Positions 1-8,095 of a DNA stretch of 64,000 bases are shown here, piece by piece. The DNA lies in contig NZ_FZOD01000004.1 in the NCBI RefSeq assembly GCF_900188345.1, positions 262,784-326,783 of the forward strand, read 5' to 3'. Position numbers and translations under genes: made by a program. This DNA is from Streptosporangium subroseum. GTDB lineage: Bacteria; Actinomycetota; Actinomycetes; Streptosporangiales; Streptosporangiaceae. How positions within the stretch are numbered: the first letter of the stretch is position 1; each line of letters starts with the position of its first letter. The notes under the pieces are model-generated. The model did no database searches. It saw only the letters and a program-made list of their open reading frames with translations, and was not told where the DNA came from.

Positions 1-1
1 C

Positions 2-172
2 GTACTGGCCCTCGAACCCGGCGTGGTCGTCGCCTACGAGCGCAACACCACCACCAACAACTTCCTGCGCGGCCACGGCATCGAGGTGATCACGATCCGG
101 GGCAGCGAGCTCGGCCGCGGCCGCGGCGGCCCGCGATGCATGAGCTGCCCGCTCGAACGCGACGGAATCTGA
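2..172 (+). CDS. arcA: Arginine deiminase, C-terminal fragment
   Basis: The first 57 codons of the window are the end of a gene that starts outside it. The frame ends with the motif [17 protein letters not shown], which matches the conserved C-terminus of arginine deiminase; the cysteine in this motif is the family's catalytic nucleophile. The enzyme converts arginine to citrulline and ammonia as the first step of the arginine deiminase route. The next gene is an amino-acid permease 211 bases downstream, so arginine uptake and use may be linked here. The N-terminal part cannot be judged. Confidence 0.9.
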   Translation, partial: VLALEPGVVVAYERNTTTNNFLRGHGIEVITIRGSELGRGRGGPRCMSCPLERDGI

Positions 173-383
173 ACAGAACATGACCCGGAATCCGATGAAA
201 ACCGACCGGAAACTGGAATGAATCCGGAGAGAGAGGCAGGCGCCCTCACCTCGCCCCGCACCACCCGGCCACTGGAGGACGTGTTCTGACCGAGGGTCCC
301 CGCCCGCCTTCCGGCGGACAGGGCCTGGTCCGCCCCTCTGACAGACGGATCATCGCCGCACAGGCAGGGGAGGGAGGCGACAC

Positions 384-1823
384 ATGGCTTCCGTGGACAT
401 GGCTTCCGTGGCGCATCGGCTGTTCCGTACCAAACCCACCGACCAGATCATCGCCGAGGGCGGCCACGGTGAGGGCGGGGAACTGCGCCGGACCATGACC
501 CTGTGGCAGCTCACCCTTTTCAGCGTCGGCGCCACACTCGGCACCGGCATCTTCGTCATCCTCGGCCAGGCCGTGCCCAAGGCGGGACCCGCGGTGGTGA
601 TCGCCTTCGTGCTGGCGGCGGTCACGGCCCTGTTCTCGGCCCTCTCCTACGCCGAACTGGCCGGTACGATCCCGGTCGCCGGCTCGTCCTACTCCTACGC
701 CTACGCGACCCTGGGCGAGCTCGTGGCATGGGTGTGCGGCTGGTGCCTGATGCTGGAGTACGCCGTCTCGGTGGCGGCGGTGGCGGTCGGCTGGGGCGAG
801 TATCTCAACCACTTCTTCCGGGACCTGTTCGGCTGGGAGCTGCCCGCCTCCGTCACCCACTCCCCCGGTGTCCAGGGCGGCGTGCTCAACCTCACCGCGA
901 TCCTGATCGTCCTGCTCGCCACCTGGCTGCTGCTGCGCGGCGCCTCCGAGAGCGCCACCGCCAACGCGATCTTCGTGATGATCAAAGTCGTGGTGCTCGT
1001 GTTCTTCTGCCTGGTGGCCTTCGCCGCCTTCAGCACGGGCAACCTGACGCCGTTCGTCCCCATGGGGGTCGCCGGCATCACCGCCGCCGCCTCGCAGGTG
1101 TTCTTCTCCTACATCGGCTTCGACGCGGCCTCGACCGCCGGAGAGGAGGCCAAGAACCCCAGGCGCGACCTTCCCCTGGCGATCGTCTTCTCGCTCCTCA
1201 TCGTCACGGTCGTCTACGTGGCGGTGGCGCTGGCCGCCGTCGGCGCCATGCCGTGGCGGCAGTTCGACCCCGAGAGCACCGAGGCCAGCCTGGCCCTGAT
1301 CGCGGACCGGGCCACCGGCGCCACCTGGCCGGGCCTCATCATCTCCTTCGGCGCGGTCGTCGCCATCGCCAGCGTGGTCCTCACCGTGCTGTACGGCCAG
1401 ACCCGCATCCTGTTCGCGATGGCGCGCGACGGCCTGATCCCGAAGATCTTCGAGAAGGTGGATCCGCGCCGCCAGGTCCCGGTGGCCAACACGCTCATCG
1501 TGGCCGCGTTCGTCTCCGTGCTCGCCGGGTTCATCCCGCTGGGCCAGCTCGCCGAGGCCACCAGCATCGGCACCCTGTTCGCCTTCGCCATCGTCAACGT
1601 CGGCGTGCTGGTGCTCCGCCGCACCAGGCCCGACCTGCCTCGCAGCTTCAGGACACCGTTCTTCCCGATCACGCCGATCCTCGGCGTGATCTTCTGCGTC
1701 ATCGTGATGCTCGGGCTGGCGGGGGTCACCTGGCTGGCCTTCGCGATCTGGATGCTGGTCGGCCTGGCCGCCTACTTCCTCTACGGCTACCGCCACTCCC
1801 GTCTCAACCGGAGCCTCGGATGA
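384..1823 (+). CDS. APC-family amino-acid permease
   Basis: A 479-residue integral membrane protein with about 12 hydrophobic segments. It carries the APC signature near residues 48-60 (GATLGTGIFV) and a second conserved stretch, FFSYIGFDAASTAGEEAKNP, at the loop after the sixth segment. It belongs to the cationic amino-acid transporter branch, but the substrate cannot be read from sequence. The ATG at 384 follows a GGGAGG-like ribosome site; the internal ATG at 399 is an alternative. It overlaps the next gene by an ATGA. An arginine or other amino-acid substrate is an inference from the preceding arginine deiminase. Confidence 0.9.
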   Translation: MASVDMASVAHRLFRTKPTDQIIAEGGHGEGGELRRTMTLWQLTLFSVGATLGTGIFVILGQAVPKAGPAVVIAFVLAAVTALFSALSYAELAGTIPVAGSSYSYAYATLGELVAWVCGWCLMLEYAVSVAAVAVGWGEYLNHFFRDLFGWELPASVTHSPGVQGGVLNLTAILIVLLATWLLLRGASESATANAIFVMIKVVVLVFFCLVAFAAFSTGNLTPFVPMGVAGITAAASQVFFSYIGFDAASTAGEEAKNPRRDLPLAIVFSLLIVTVVYVAVALAAVGAMPWRQFDPESTEASLALIADRATGATWPGLIISFGAVVAIASVVLTVLYGQTRILFAMARDGLIPKIFEKVDPRRQVPVANTLIVAAFVSVLAGFIPLGQLAEATSIGTLFAFAIVNVGVLVLRRTRPDLPRSFRTPFFPITPILGVIFCVIVMLGLAGVTWLAFAIWMLVGLAAYFLYGYRHSRLNRSLG

Positions 1824-2710
1824 AGATCGAACACGTTCTCGCCGGATTCGTTCCCGAGTCCCGGTGCCGGGACGGGCTGGCGCTGGCCGTACTGCTGGCC
1901 AGGCAGGCCGGCGCCCGGCTGACGGTCGCCTACGTCCACCCGCCCGCCTGGACCACGCCCGGCCCCGGAAAGATCGACGCCGAATGGCAGGCGTACATCG
2001 CCGAGCAGACCGCCCAGACCCTCGAACAGGCGCGGCGGCTGCTGGCGGGGGTGCGGGACGTGCCGATCGACTACGTCTCCCACGGCAACCGGGGCAGCGG
2101 GCGCGGTCTGGCCGAACTCGCCGCCCGGACGGACGCCGACGTGGTGGTCATCGGCTCGGCCCCGCGGGGCGGCCGGAGCCGCATCTCCCTCGGCAGCACC
2201 GCCGACCAGCTCCTGCACGGCTCTCCCGCGCCCGTGGCGCTGGCCCCCAGGGGGTACGGCACCTCGCCCCCGCCCGGGCTCCGGCAACTGACGGTGGCCT
2301 ACCGGCGCGATCCGGCCGCAGGCCAGGCCGTCAGGCAGGCCGTCACGCTCGCCACGCAGCTGGACGTGCCGCTGCGCCTGATCACCCTGGTGGTGAGCGG
2401 CGGGCGGTGCTCCGTGGTCAAGGAGATGCTCGCCCGGGTGCGCGAACAGGTCGCGGACGACCTCGAGACGGTGGCACGCGGTCACCGGCCGGTACGGGTC
2501 GAGGTGGAGGTGCTGGAGGGCAGGGACATCGCGGCGGCGCTCACAAGCGTCGACTGGCCCGCCGGAGCGATGCTGATCTGCGCCTCCAGCCAGGCAGGGC
2601 CGTTGCGCCGGGTGTTTCTGGGCGACGTCTCCTTGAAGATCATACGCTCGGCGCCGTGCCCGTTGATGATGTTGCCCAGAAACCTGCAAAAGAAGTCGAA
2701 ATCTGGTTAA
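1820..2710 (+). CDS. Tandem universal stress protein
   Basis: A 296-residue cytosolic protein made of two UspA domains. The first, residues 1-150, ends with an intact nucleotide-binding motif, G-x2-G-x9-G-S (GSAPRGGRSRISLGS). The second, about 155-290, has a degenerate version in which the final Gly-Ser is Gly-Asp, so only the first may bind ATP well. The ATG overlaps the permease stop (ATGA), indicating translational coupling. USP domains often sit on or beside transporters of this class and are thought to modulate them; that role here is inferred from the operon. Confidence 0.88.
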   Translation: MKIEHVLAGFVPESRCRDGLALAVLLARQAGARLTVAYVHPPAWTTPGPGKIDAEWQAYIAEQTAQTLEQARRLLAGVRDVPIDYVSHGNRGSGRGLAELAARTDADVVVIGSAPRGGRSRISLGSTADQLLHGSPAPVALAPRGYGTSPPPGLRQLTVAYRRDPAAGQAVRQAVTLATQLDVPLRLITLVVSGGRCSVVKEMLARVREQVADDLETVARGHRPVRVEVEVLEGRDIAAALTSVDWPAGAMLICASSQAGPLRRVFLGDVSLKIIRSAPCPLMMLPRNLQKKSKSG

Positions 2711-2999
2711 AAGTCGGGAAACACGTGAGAGTTCACGGTGTGGAATAGGACAAGTGTGGCGTTTGAGGCGGACCACACCGGACCGGATTCGACATCTTTT
2801 TTCCAATCAGCTTGACCTTAGGCTCCCACAGCTTTACCGTCACTGTCCGTAACCACACCTCGCGGCGTTATCGGGTGAACCCTGACGCTCTGGTCACCGA
2901 AGGTGCCTACCCCGGGCACCAACCCGGTGGTTGGGGCATAAGTTGCGAGGTAGCACAATCAAGTTGAGAGCAGCACATAGAGAGCCGGGGGGCCAACCG

Positions 3000-3494
3000 A
3001 TGCCGTCTGAGTACGCCAAGTCGCTGGGTGCACGACTCCGCGCCATTCGCACCCAGCAGGGCCTGTCCCTGCATGGAGTCGAAGAGAAGTCCCGTGGACG
3101 TTGGAAGGCGGTTGTCGTTGGCTCCTACGAGCGCGGCGATCGCGCTGTCACCGTGCAGAAGCTTGCCGAGCTGGCTGATTTCTACGGGGTGCCGGTCTCG
3201 GAGTTGCTGCCCGGGGGAGCCGCTCCGAGCCCTCTGGGTCCGACACCGAAACTTGTGATCGACCTTGAGCGCCTTGCCCAGCTCCCCAAGGAGAAGGCGG
3301 GTGCGCTTGCCCGCTACGCGGCCACCATTCAGAGCCAGCGTGGCGACTACAACGGCAAGGTGCTGTCCATCCGTCAGGAGGACCTCCGCTCGCTCGCCGT
3401 AATCTACGACAAGTCCCCCACCGAGCTCACCGAGGAGCTCATCAGCTGGGGCGTCCTGGACCCCGAGGCACGCCGCGCCGTCGAGGCCTTCTGA
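3000..3494 (+). CDS. bldD: BldD, c-di-GMP-responsive master regulator of development
   Basis: A 164-residue protein matching Streptomyces BldD along its whole length. Residues 1-75 form an HTH_3/XRE DNA-binding domain (RTQQGLSLHGVEEKS, WKAVVVGSYERGDR). The C-terminal domain keeps the c-di-GMP signature as RGD at 114-116 and RQED at 125-128; the four contact residues R114, D116, R125 and D128 are present, with E127 replacing the more usual D. In Streptomyces, dimers joined by tetrameric c-di-GMP repress sporulation genes. The start is ATG 3000, which gives the family N-terminus MPSEYAK and has a G-run upstream; the open frame extends 23 codons further but that part is not conserved. Confidence 0.97.
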   Translation: MPSEYAKSLGARLRAIRTQQGLSLHGVEEKSRGRWKAVVVGSYERGDRAVTVQKLAELADFYGVPVSELLPGGAAPSPLGPTPKLVIDLERLAQLPKEKAGALARYAATIQSQRGDYNGKVLSIRQEDLRSLAVIYDKSPTELTEELISWGVLDPEARRAVEAF

Positions 3495-3509
3495 CGGTCG
3501 TCCGGTCGT

Positions 3510-3534
3510 GGGTGCGCCGGGGTCCGGCGTGCCC
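3510..3534 (+). terminator. Probable bdlD-distal hairpin (bldD terminator)
   Basis: An 11-pair GC-rich stem (two wobble pairs) with a 3-nt loop lies 16 bases after the bldD stop. It lacks a U-tract, as is common in high-GC actinobacteria. Confidence 0.5.
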
Positions 3535-3633
3535 ACCCCACCGGAAATCCTGCTCTCAGCGGAACATCGCCTTCATTCCACCGCAGGCGACAGTGGTTGT
3601 GGTAGGAAAAGGCAAACATGCATTTAGCGAGAT

Positions 3634-4842
3634 GTGGTGGACATGGCTTCGGGAGAGGATCGGCACGACCACTCTCGATCGCGCCCGAAGAGCCGTCGCC
3701 AAGCCGTCATGGCGTCCCTGGGGTCGACCAGGACGCGCGCCTTCCTGAGGCTGCTGGCGTCCATCGGCACCAGCAGGACCCAGGACACCCTGAAGCTCCT
3801 GCCGTTCGTGGTCATGGGCGCGGTGGCCGTCGTCGACCTCGCCTCCGGCCCCACCGCCGGACTGCTCTCCATGCTCGCCCTGGGCCCGGCCTTCGCCAGC
3901 GTGGCCTGTGGCCTGGCGCGCACCACGTTGGTCGGTGCCGTCGCCCTGGCGCTGTTCGTCGCTCTCGGCCTCTACAACGACATCCTCTGGACGTCTCGCA
4001 CCAACATCACGATGATCGCCATCCTCGGTGTCACCGTGGCCAGCGTGCTGGCCAGCGCCGGGCGGCTCCGCCACGAGCGGCAGCTCGCCGACGTCCGTTC
4101 GGTGGCCGAGGCCGCCCAGCGGGTGCTGCTGCGGCCGGTGCCGCGCCGGGCGGGGCCCGGGATCGGTGTGGCCGTCTCCTACACCTCGGCCACGGCGGAG
4201 GCCAGGATCGGCGGTGACCTGTACGAGGTGGTCACCACCCCGCACGGGGTCAGAGTCATCGTGGGAGACGTCCAGGGCAAGGGCCTGGAGGCCGTGGAGA
4301 CCGCCGCGGTGGTGCTCGGCGCCTTCCGGGAGGCGGCCCACGACGAGAGCAGGCTCCAGGGCGTGGTGGTCCGGCTGGAGAACGCCCTGACCCGGGAGTT
4401 GTCCGGCGAGCAGTTCGTCACCGCCGTGCTCGCCGAGATCGGCGCCGGCTCCACCATCACCGTCATCAACTGCGGCCACCCGTCGCCCATGGTGCTCTCC
4501 GCCGACGGCAAGAGCTGGTTCGCCGATCCGCCGGACGAGGCGCTCCCCCTGGGCATGAGCTCGCTGAAGGCCATCGAGCCCATGCCGTACCACATCCCGT
4601 TCGAACCGGGCGGTCAGGTGCTCTTCTACACCGACGGGGTCATCGAGGCACGCAACGGAAGGGGTGCGTTCTATCCCCTGTCCTCGCGGGCACACCTGCT
4701 CAACGGCTCCGACCCGCAGCTCTCACTGGACGCCCTCCGCGCCGATCTGCTCCGCCACGTGGGCAGGCCGCTGGGCGACGACGCCGCCATGCTCCTGCTG
4801 CGCCACCGCGTCACCTACCCGACGGCCTCCGCCGCCGCCTAG
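3634..4842 (+). CDS. Membrane-anchored SpoIIE/RsbU-type PP2C phosphatase
   Basis: A 402-residue protein. Residues about 54-150 hold roughly four membrane segments. The C-terminal half, about 180-395, is a SpoIIE-type PP2C phosphatase with metal-binding motifs GGDLYEV, VGDVQGKG and GDDAAMLLLR. Such enzymes dephosphorylate anti-anti-sigma factors and so control sigma-factor release; they act at the inner face of the membrane. No sensor domain other than the membrane part is visible. The start is uncertain: GTG 3634, GTG 3637 or ATG 3643 all fit. It lies 139 bases after bldD on the same strand, which makes a developmental or stress role plausible but not shown. Confidence 0.85.
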   Translation: MVDMASGEDRHDHSRSRPKSRRQAVMASLGSTRTRAFLRLLASIGTSRTQDTLKLLPFVVMGAVAVVDLASGPTAGLLSMLALGPAFASVACGLARTTLVGAVALALFVALGLYNDILWTSRTNITMIAILGVTVASVLASAGRLRHERQLADVRSVAEAAQRVLLRPVPRRAGPGIGVAVSYTSATAEARIGGDLYEVVTTPHGVRVIVGDVQGKGLEAVETAAVVLGAFREAAHDESRLQGVVVRLENALTRELSGEQFVTAVLAEIGAGSTITVINCGHPSPMVLSADGKSWFADPPDEALPLGMSSLKAIEPMPYHIPFEPGGQVLFYTDGVIEARNGRGAFYPLSSRAHLLNGSDPQLSLDALRADLLRHVGRPLGDDAAMLLLRHRVTYPTASAAA

Positions 4843-4919
4843 GCTTTTTCGCCGACCGTGCCGTTCGGGTCATGCGCTGACCCCTGACCGGCCCCGTCTT
4901 CCACCGGAAGAGAGCACGA

Positions 4920-5366
4920 TCAACCCGCGAGGGGCACGCTGCCCGGCAACCTGGGCTGCGTGGGCACGCCGAGCAGCTGCTCCACCGCCGTGACGAACCG
5001 CTCAGCCTCGGAGATCAGCTCCTCCGCGTCCCGCGACGACACCACGCGCGTCATCCCGGCCTCGGCCGAGGCCCGCTTGGCCGCGCTCACCTCGAAATAC
5101 GGTGCCCAGTCGGCCAGCCTGGGCTCGGCCTCGGGCAGCAGCTCCCAGGCGCTGCGAAGCCGACGCCTGCGGCCGTCCATGGGGCGGGGTCGTGCGGCCA
5201 GGATCGCGGCGGCGGCCCTGAGCGCCGCCAGGTGGGCGGAGACGTAACGTGTGGCGGAAGTCTGGGCGGCGGCCGCCTCCTCGAGGCAGTCGCGCGCGTC
5301 TGTGAGGTGTGCCCGCACCGTGGGGGACAACCGGGGCCCACCGGAATCGCTGAGCCGAGGGGTCAT
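4920..5366 (-). CDS. Small HEPN-like protein (SAV_6107 family), SOS-type promoter
   Basis: A 148-residue, mostly alpha-helical protein rich in Ala, Arg and Glu. It resembles the actinobacterial SAV_6107-like HEPN family. An R-x4-H motif (R40 to H45, RYVSAH) is present in the first long helix; this is the catalytic pattern of HEPN RNases, but its position has not been checked by alignment. The ATG at 5366 has a strong AGGAGG site 8 bases upstream; the frame stays open much further up, without such a signal. About 210 bases upstream lies a consensus promoter flanked by two LexA-like boxes. The biochemical function is unknown. Related genes in other actinomycetes are, from memory, near translesion polymerase genes. 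Confidence 0.72.
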   Translation of the reverse strand: MTPRLSDSGGPRLSPTVRAHLTDARDCLEEAAAAQTSATRYVSAHLAALRAAAAILAARPRPMDGRRRRLRSAWELLPEAEPRLADWAPYFEVSAAKRASAEAGMTRVVSSRDAEELISEAERFVTAVEQLLGVPTQPRLPGSVPLAG

Positions 5367-5573
5367 GTGCTTCAGCCTCCTTGGTCGCAAGCGGCTCCCG
5401 GCGATTTCGCCGGTGAAGTCACACTTGCAGACCCCACCGACAAATTCACCGGCGGCCGGACGAGGAGCTTCCCCTCTCCCCGCCCGCCGCGACCTGGCCC
5501 GATCGACTCCCGCCGATGACATGGACCAGATCGACCCGCCCTGGACGCGGGTCACGAACCCCGCGTCATTACA

Positions 5574-5589
5574 TCGAACATAAATTCGA
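5574..5589. promoter_or_regulatory. LexA-like SOS box overlapping the -10
   Basis: TCGAAC-ATAA-ATTCGA differs at one position from the actinobacterial LexA consensus TCGAAC-N4-GTTCGA. It covers the -10 hexamer of the promoter at 5577-5605, a position suited to repression. Confidence 0.65.
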
Positions 5590-5605
5590 TCACTCGTAGT
5601 GTCAA
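5577..5605 (-). promoter_or_regulatory. Consensus sigma-70 promoter for the HEPN gene
   Basis: On the minus strand TTGACA (5605-5600) and TATGTT (5582-5577) are separated by exactly 17 nt. Transcription should start near 5570 and run into the HEPN gene at 5366 after a leader of about 200 nt. No other minus-strand gene lies between. Confidence 0.75.
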
Positions 5606-5613
5606 GTAAAACC

Positions 5614-5629
5614 ACGAACAAAAGTTCGA
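5614..5629. promoter_or_regulatory. Second LexA-like SOS box, just upstream of the -35
   Basis: ACGAAC-AAAA-GTTCGA also differs at one position from TCGAAC-N4-GTTCGA. It is 40 bp from the first box (centre to centre), on the upstream side of the -35 hexamer. Confidence 0.65.
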
Positions 5630-5648
5630 TCTTCGTCGAAAAGCAAAA

Positions 5649-5676
5649 GCCCCGGGAGATCAAAATCTCCCGGGGC
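5649..5676 (-). terminator. Rho-independent terminator of the L,D-transpeptidase gene
   Basis: A perfect 12-bp stem with a CAAA loop is followed, in the minus-strand direction, by a T-rich stretch (TTTTGCTTTTC). It lies 12 bases past the stop of the gene at 5689. Confidence 0.85.
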
Positions 5677-5688
5677 CTTCACCTGCGA

Positions 5689-6501
5689 CTATCGAACGAA
5701 CCTTCCCCGAACGTGCACGGGCACCCCGGTGCCGACCAGGCCGGGAAGGACCTCCGCCACCTGCATCGGCAGTCGAACACAACCGTGAGAAGCCGGTGCC
5801 AGCGGCACGGACAACGCGCCGTGGAAGGCGATGCCGCCGTTGAAGAAGATCGGGTTGTAGAGCTGGCCCAGATAGGACCTGTGCCAGCCGTCCCTCCGCC
5901 AGGTCGTCTTGTAGTCACCGGTCGGCGTGCGGGCGTCACCGCAGAACCGCTGGGGCTTCCCCTGCCAGGTGGCCGTCTCGCAGTACGCGATCCCGCTGCC
6001 CGAGGAGATGTGGCTGATGAGCTTCACCCGGCCGTTGACGTAGAGGACCAGCAACTGCTTGGCGAGGTTGACCTCGACCCTGGTCGGCTTGCCTCCCGGC
6101 ACCAGCACCTTCGGAGCCCGCGGGGCCTCCATCGCGTTCCAGGTCCTGCTCGCCACGGTGCTGGTCGGCGAGATGCCGTTGACCTTCTGGAAGGCCCAGA
6201 CCGCCGACAGCGTCGACCCGCCGTACCGGCCGTCGACCCTGCCCGGCGCGTAGCCGAGCTCCGCCAGCCGGGTCTGGAGCACCTTGACCTCCGTGCCCTT
6301 GGCCCCGACCTTGAGCGTCTTGCCGGGCGCGGCGAACCTGGACGCCTCGGCCTTGGACGCCGCCCTGGACACCTCGGCCTTCGCCACGACGACCGGGGCC
6401 GCCGAGGTGACGGCCTGGGCGTTCGCGACTCCGGCGGATGAGAGAAGCACGGCGCCCGCCGTCATAAGCGCGGCCACTCCGAGCCGTTGTCCAACCCTCA
6501 C
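5689..6501 (-). CDS. Secreted L,D-transpeptidase with peptidoglycan-binding domain
   Basis: A 270-residue exported cell-wall enzyme. Residues 1-28 form a Sec signal peptide ending Ala-Asn-Ala. Residues about 62-125 are a PG_binding_1 domain (LQTRLAELGYAPGRVDGRYG). Residues about 140-268 are a YkuD domain with the catalytic motif H227-G...S238-H-G-C241-V-R. The enzyme forms 3-3 cross-links between peptidoglycan stems or attaches proteins to them. Two further cysteines, C174 and C187, may form a disulfide outside the cell. The start is GTG 6501, with a GGGG site upstream. It is divergent from the YbaK gene. Confidence 0.93.
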   Translation of the reverse strand: MRVGQRLGVAALMTAGAVLLSSAGVANAQAVTSAAPVVVAKAEVSRAASKAEASRFAAPGKTLKVGAKGTEVKVLQTRLAELGYAPGRVDGRYGGSTLSAVWAFQKVNGISPTSTVASRTWNAMEAPRAPKVLVPGGKPTRVEVNLAKQLLVLYVNGRVKLISHISSGSGIAYCETATWQGKPQRFCGDARTPTGDYKTTWRRDGWHRSYLGQLYNPIFFNGGIAFHGALSVPLAPASHGCVRLPMQVAEVLPGLVGTGVPVHVRGRFVR

Positions 6502-6620
6502 TTAAAATCAACCCCTTACATCGCTAGAGATCGAATCAAGGGACCATAGCGTACGAACCGCCTACTTCAGCCAGAGGTAATGAAGCGGTAATCCATGGTC
6601 AACCTGTTTAGAGTGGCCGA

Positions 6621-7097
6621 GTGCCAGAAAAGTTGCATCCAAACGTCGAGAAAGTCGCCGCGATCCTCACCGAGCACAACGTCTCGGGCGAGATCGTCGT
6701 GTTCGCGGAGGCCACTCCCACCGCCGTCACCGCGGCCGCCCAGCTCGGCTGCGAGGTCGGCGCCATCGCCAACAGCCTGATATTCGACGCCGACGGTGAG
6801 CCCCTCCTGGTGCTGACCAGCGGCGCTCACCGGGTGAACACCGACCTCGTCGCCGAGACGATCGGCGTGGCGAAGGTGAAGCGGGCCAGCCCGGACTTCG
6901 TCCGCACCGCCACCGGCCAGGTCATCGGCGGGGTCTCCCCGATCGGTCACCCCGCCCCCATCAGGACGCTCGTCGACACCTGGCTCGGCAAGCACGAGGT
7001 GGTCTGGGCGGCCGCCGGCCATCCGCACACGATCTTCCCCACCTCCTTCGACGAGCTCATCCGCATCACCGGCGGCGTGCCGGTGGACGTCGAGTAA
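6621..7097 (+). CDS. YbaK/prolyl-tRNA deacylase-domain protein
   Basis: A 158-residue single-domain protein of the YbaK/EbsC/ProX family, which hydrolyses mischarged aminoacyl-tRNAs such as Cys- or Ala-tRNA-Pro. Family features seen include the conserved lysine region (VAKVKRASPDFVRTATGQVIGGVSP) and the glycine-rich GVSPIGH loop. The length matches free-standing members. The GTG at 6621 lies 6 nt after a TAGAGT -10 box (6609-6614), so the mRNA is probably leaderless. The tRNA substrate cannot be stated. Confidence 0.88.
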   Translation: MPEKLHPNVEKVAAILTEHNVSGEIVVFAEATPTAVTAAAQLGCEVGAIANSLIFDADGEPLLVLTSGAHRVNTDLVAETIGVAKVKRASPDFVRTATGQVIGGVSPIGHPAPIRTLVDTWLGKHEVVWAAAGHPHTIFPTSFDELIRITGGVPVDVE

Positions 7098-7480
7098 CCG
7101 CTGTCCGGTGCGGCCGCACGCCCGCGGAGGCCGGTGGTGCTCGTCGACGAGCACCACCGGAAGAGCATCGCGACCGCGGAGAGCGGGCCGTTGATCGATT
7201 GGAGAACGCCCCGCCGCCCGTCGCGCCCACGGAGACCGGACGGTGCCCGAGCGCTCGGCCGGCCCGGGTTCGTTCCGCTCCCGCGGGGGAACACCGGCGT
7301 GGAGGCAGGACGCGCATGCCTCGCACGGTGCGGTGCGTTCCGCAGCGGCCTCGTGGGACGCGTTCTCAACCCTGGATCACCCGGGCCGGAGAGCAGGCAA
7401 AGATGTCCAAAAATTCCATGAAAATCACCAAACATCGCTTTCGCGCCTTTTGGCGGTCCCCGTGACGCCGTCCTGCTAGG
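7098..7480. other. Intergenic region between the YbaK-domain and GNAT genes
   Basis: Apart from the palindrome at 7131-7160, the stretch holds the promoter of the GNAT gene near its end. No credible gene is seen; the open frames here are short and compositionally unlike the neighbours. Confidence 0.6.
7131..7160. terminator. Perfect 30-bp palindrome, probable terminator
   Basis: A 13-bp perfect stem with a TCGA loop lies 33 bases after the YbaK-domain gene. It is fully symmetric and has no U-tract. It could also be a protein-binding palindrome. Confidence 0.55.
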
Positions 7481-7489
7481 GTGCGTCGG

Positions 7490-8038
7490 GTGATCGGACT
7501 GCGACGGGTCGCCCCCGATGAGTTCACCCTTCGGCTGGACTCGGTCCTCGATGTCTACACCGCGGCGATGAATCCGCCCAGTGATCAGCTTTCGGGGCGA
7601 AAAGCGATCATGAGGAACCACGCGGCCCATCCCGGGTTCACCTGCCTGTTCGCCGAGACCTCCGACGGGACGCCGGTCGGGGTCGCCTACGGCTTCCACG
7701 GCGACCCCGGGCAGTGGTGGCACGACGTGGTGCGCCGGGCGATCGCGGAGAAGAACGGCGAGGGAAGTGCGCGCGGCTGGCTCGGCGACGCCCTGGAACT
7801 CGCCGAGATCCACGTGCACCCCGACTACCAGGGCAAGGGCGTCGGCCGGGCGATGATCACGGGCATGTGCACGGGCCGCCTGGAGCGCACCGCCGTACTG
7901 TCCACCCGTGACCAGCCCACCGCGGCCCGGCACCTCTACCGGAGCATCGGCTTCGTGGACCTGCTCACCCAGTTCATCTTCCCCGGCGGCTACGAGCGCT
8001 ACGCGATCCTCGGAGTCGTGCTTCCGCTGAGCGAGTGA
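7490..8038 (+). CDS. GNAT-family N-acetyltransferase
   Basis: A 182-residue acetyltransferase. The acetyl-CoA binding motif A is clear (AEIHVHPDYQGKGVGRAMI, about residues 102-120), followed by the family's C-terminal strand region (AARHLYRSIGFVDL). The acceptor substrate is unknown. A GTG at 7481 and one at 7490 are in frame. A TAGGGT -10 box at 7477-7482 overlaps the first GTG and ends 7 nt before the second, so GTG 7490 as a leaderless start is preferred. Confidence 0.85.
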   Translation: MIGLRRVAPDEFTLRLDSVLDVYTAAMNPPSDQLSGRKAIMRNHAAHPGFTCLFAETSDGTPVGVAYGFHGDPGQWWHDVVRRAIAEKNGEGSARGWLGDALELAEIHVHPDYQGKGVGRAMITGMCTGRLERTAVLSTRDQPTAARHLYRSIGFVDLLTQFIFPGGYERYAILGVVLPLSE

Positions 8039-8069
8039 GCGCGGGCAGGCGCCGGCGGGCGAACCCCGG

Positions 8070-8095
8070 CATGTCGGCCGACGTCAGCCGACATG
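8070..8095. terminator. Convergent-gene hairpin overlapping the permease stop
   Basis: A perfect 9-bp stem with an 8-nt loop lies between the convergent GNAT and permease genes. The stop codon of the minus-strand permease (8084-8086) is in the loop. Confidence 0.5.

Noticed and set aside
246..1796. Long minus-strand frame opposite the first permease
   Set aside because: The plus strand encodes an unmistakable APC permease. The antisense product is His/Glu/Gly-rich without family features.
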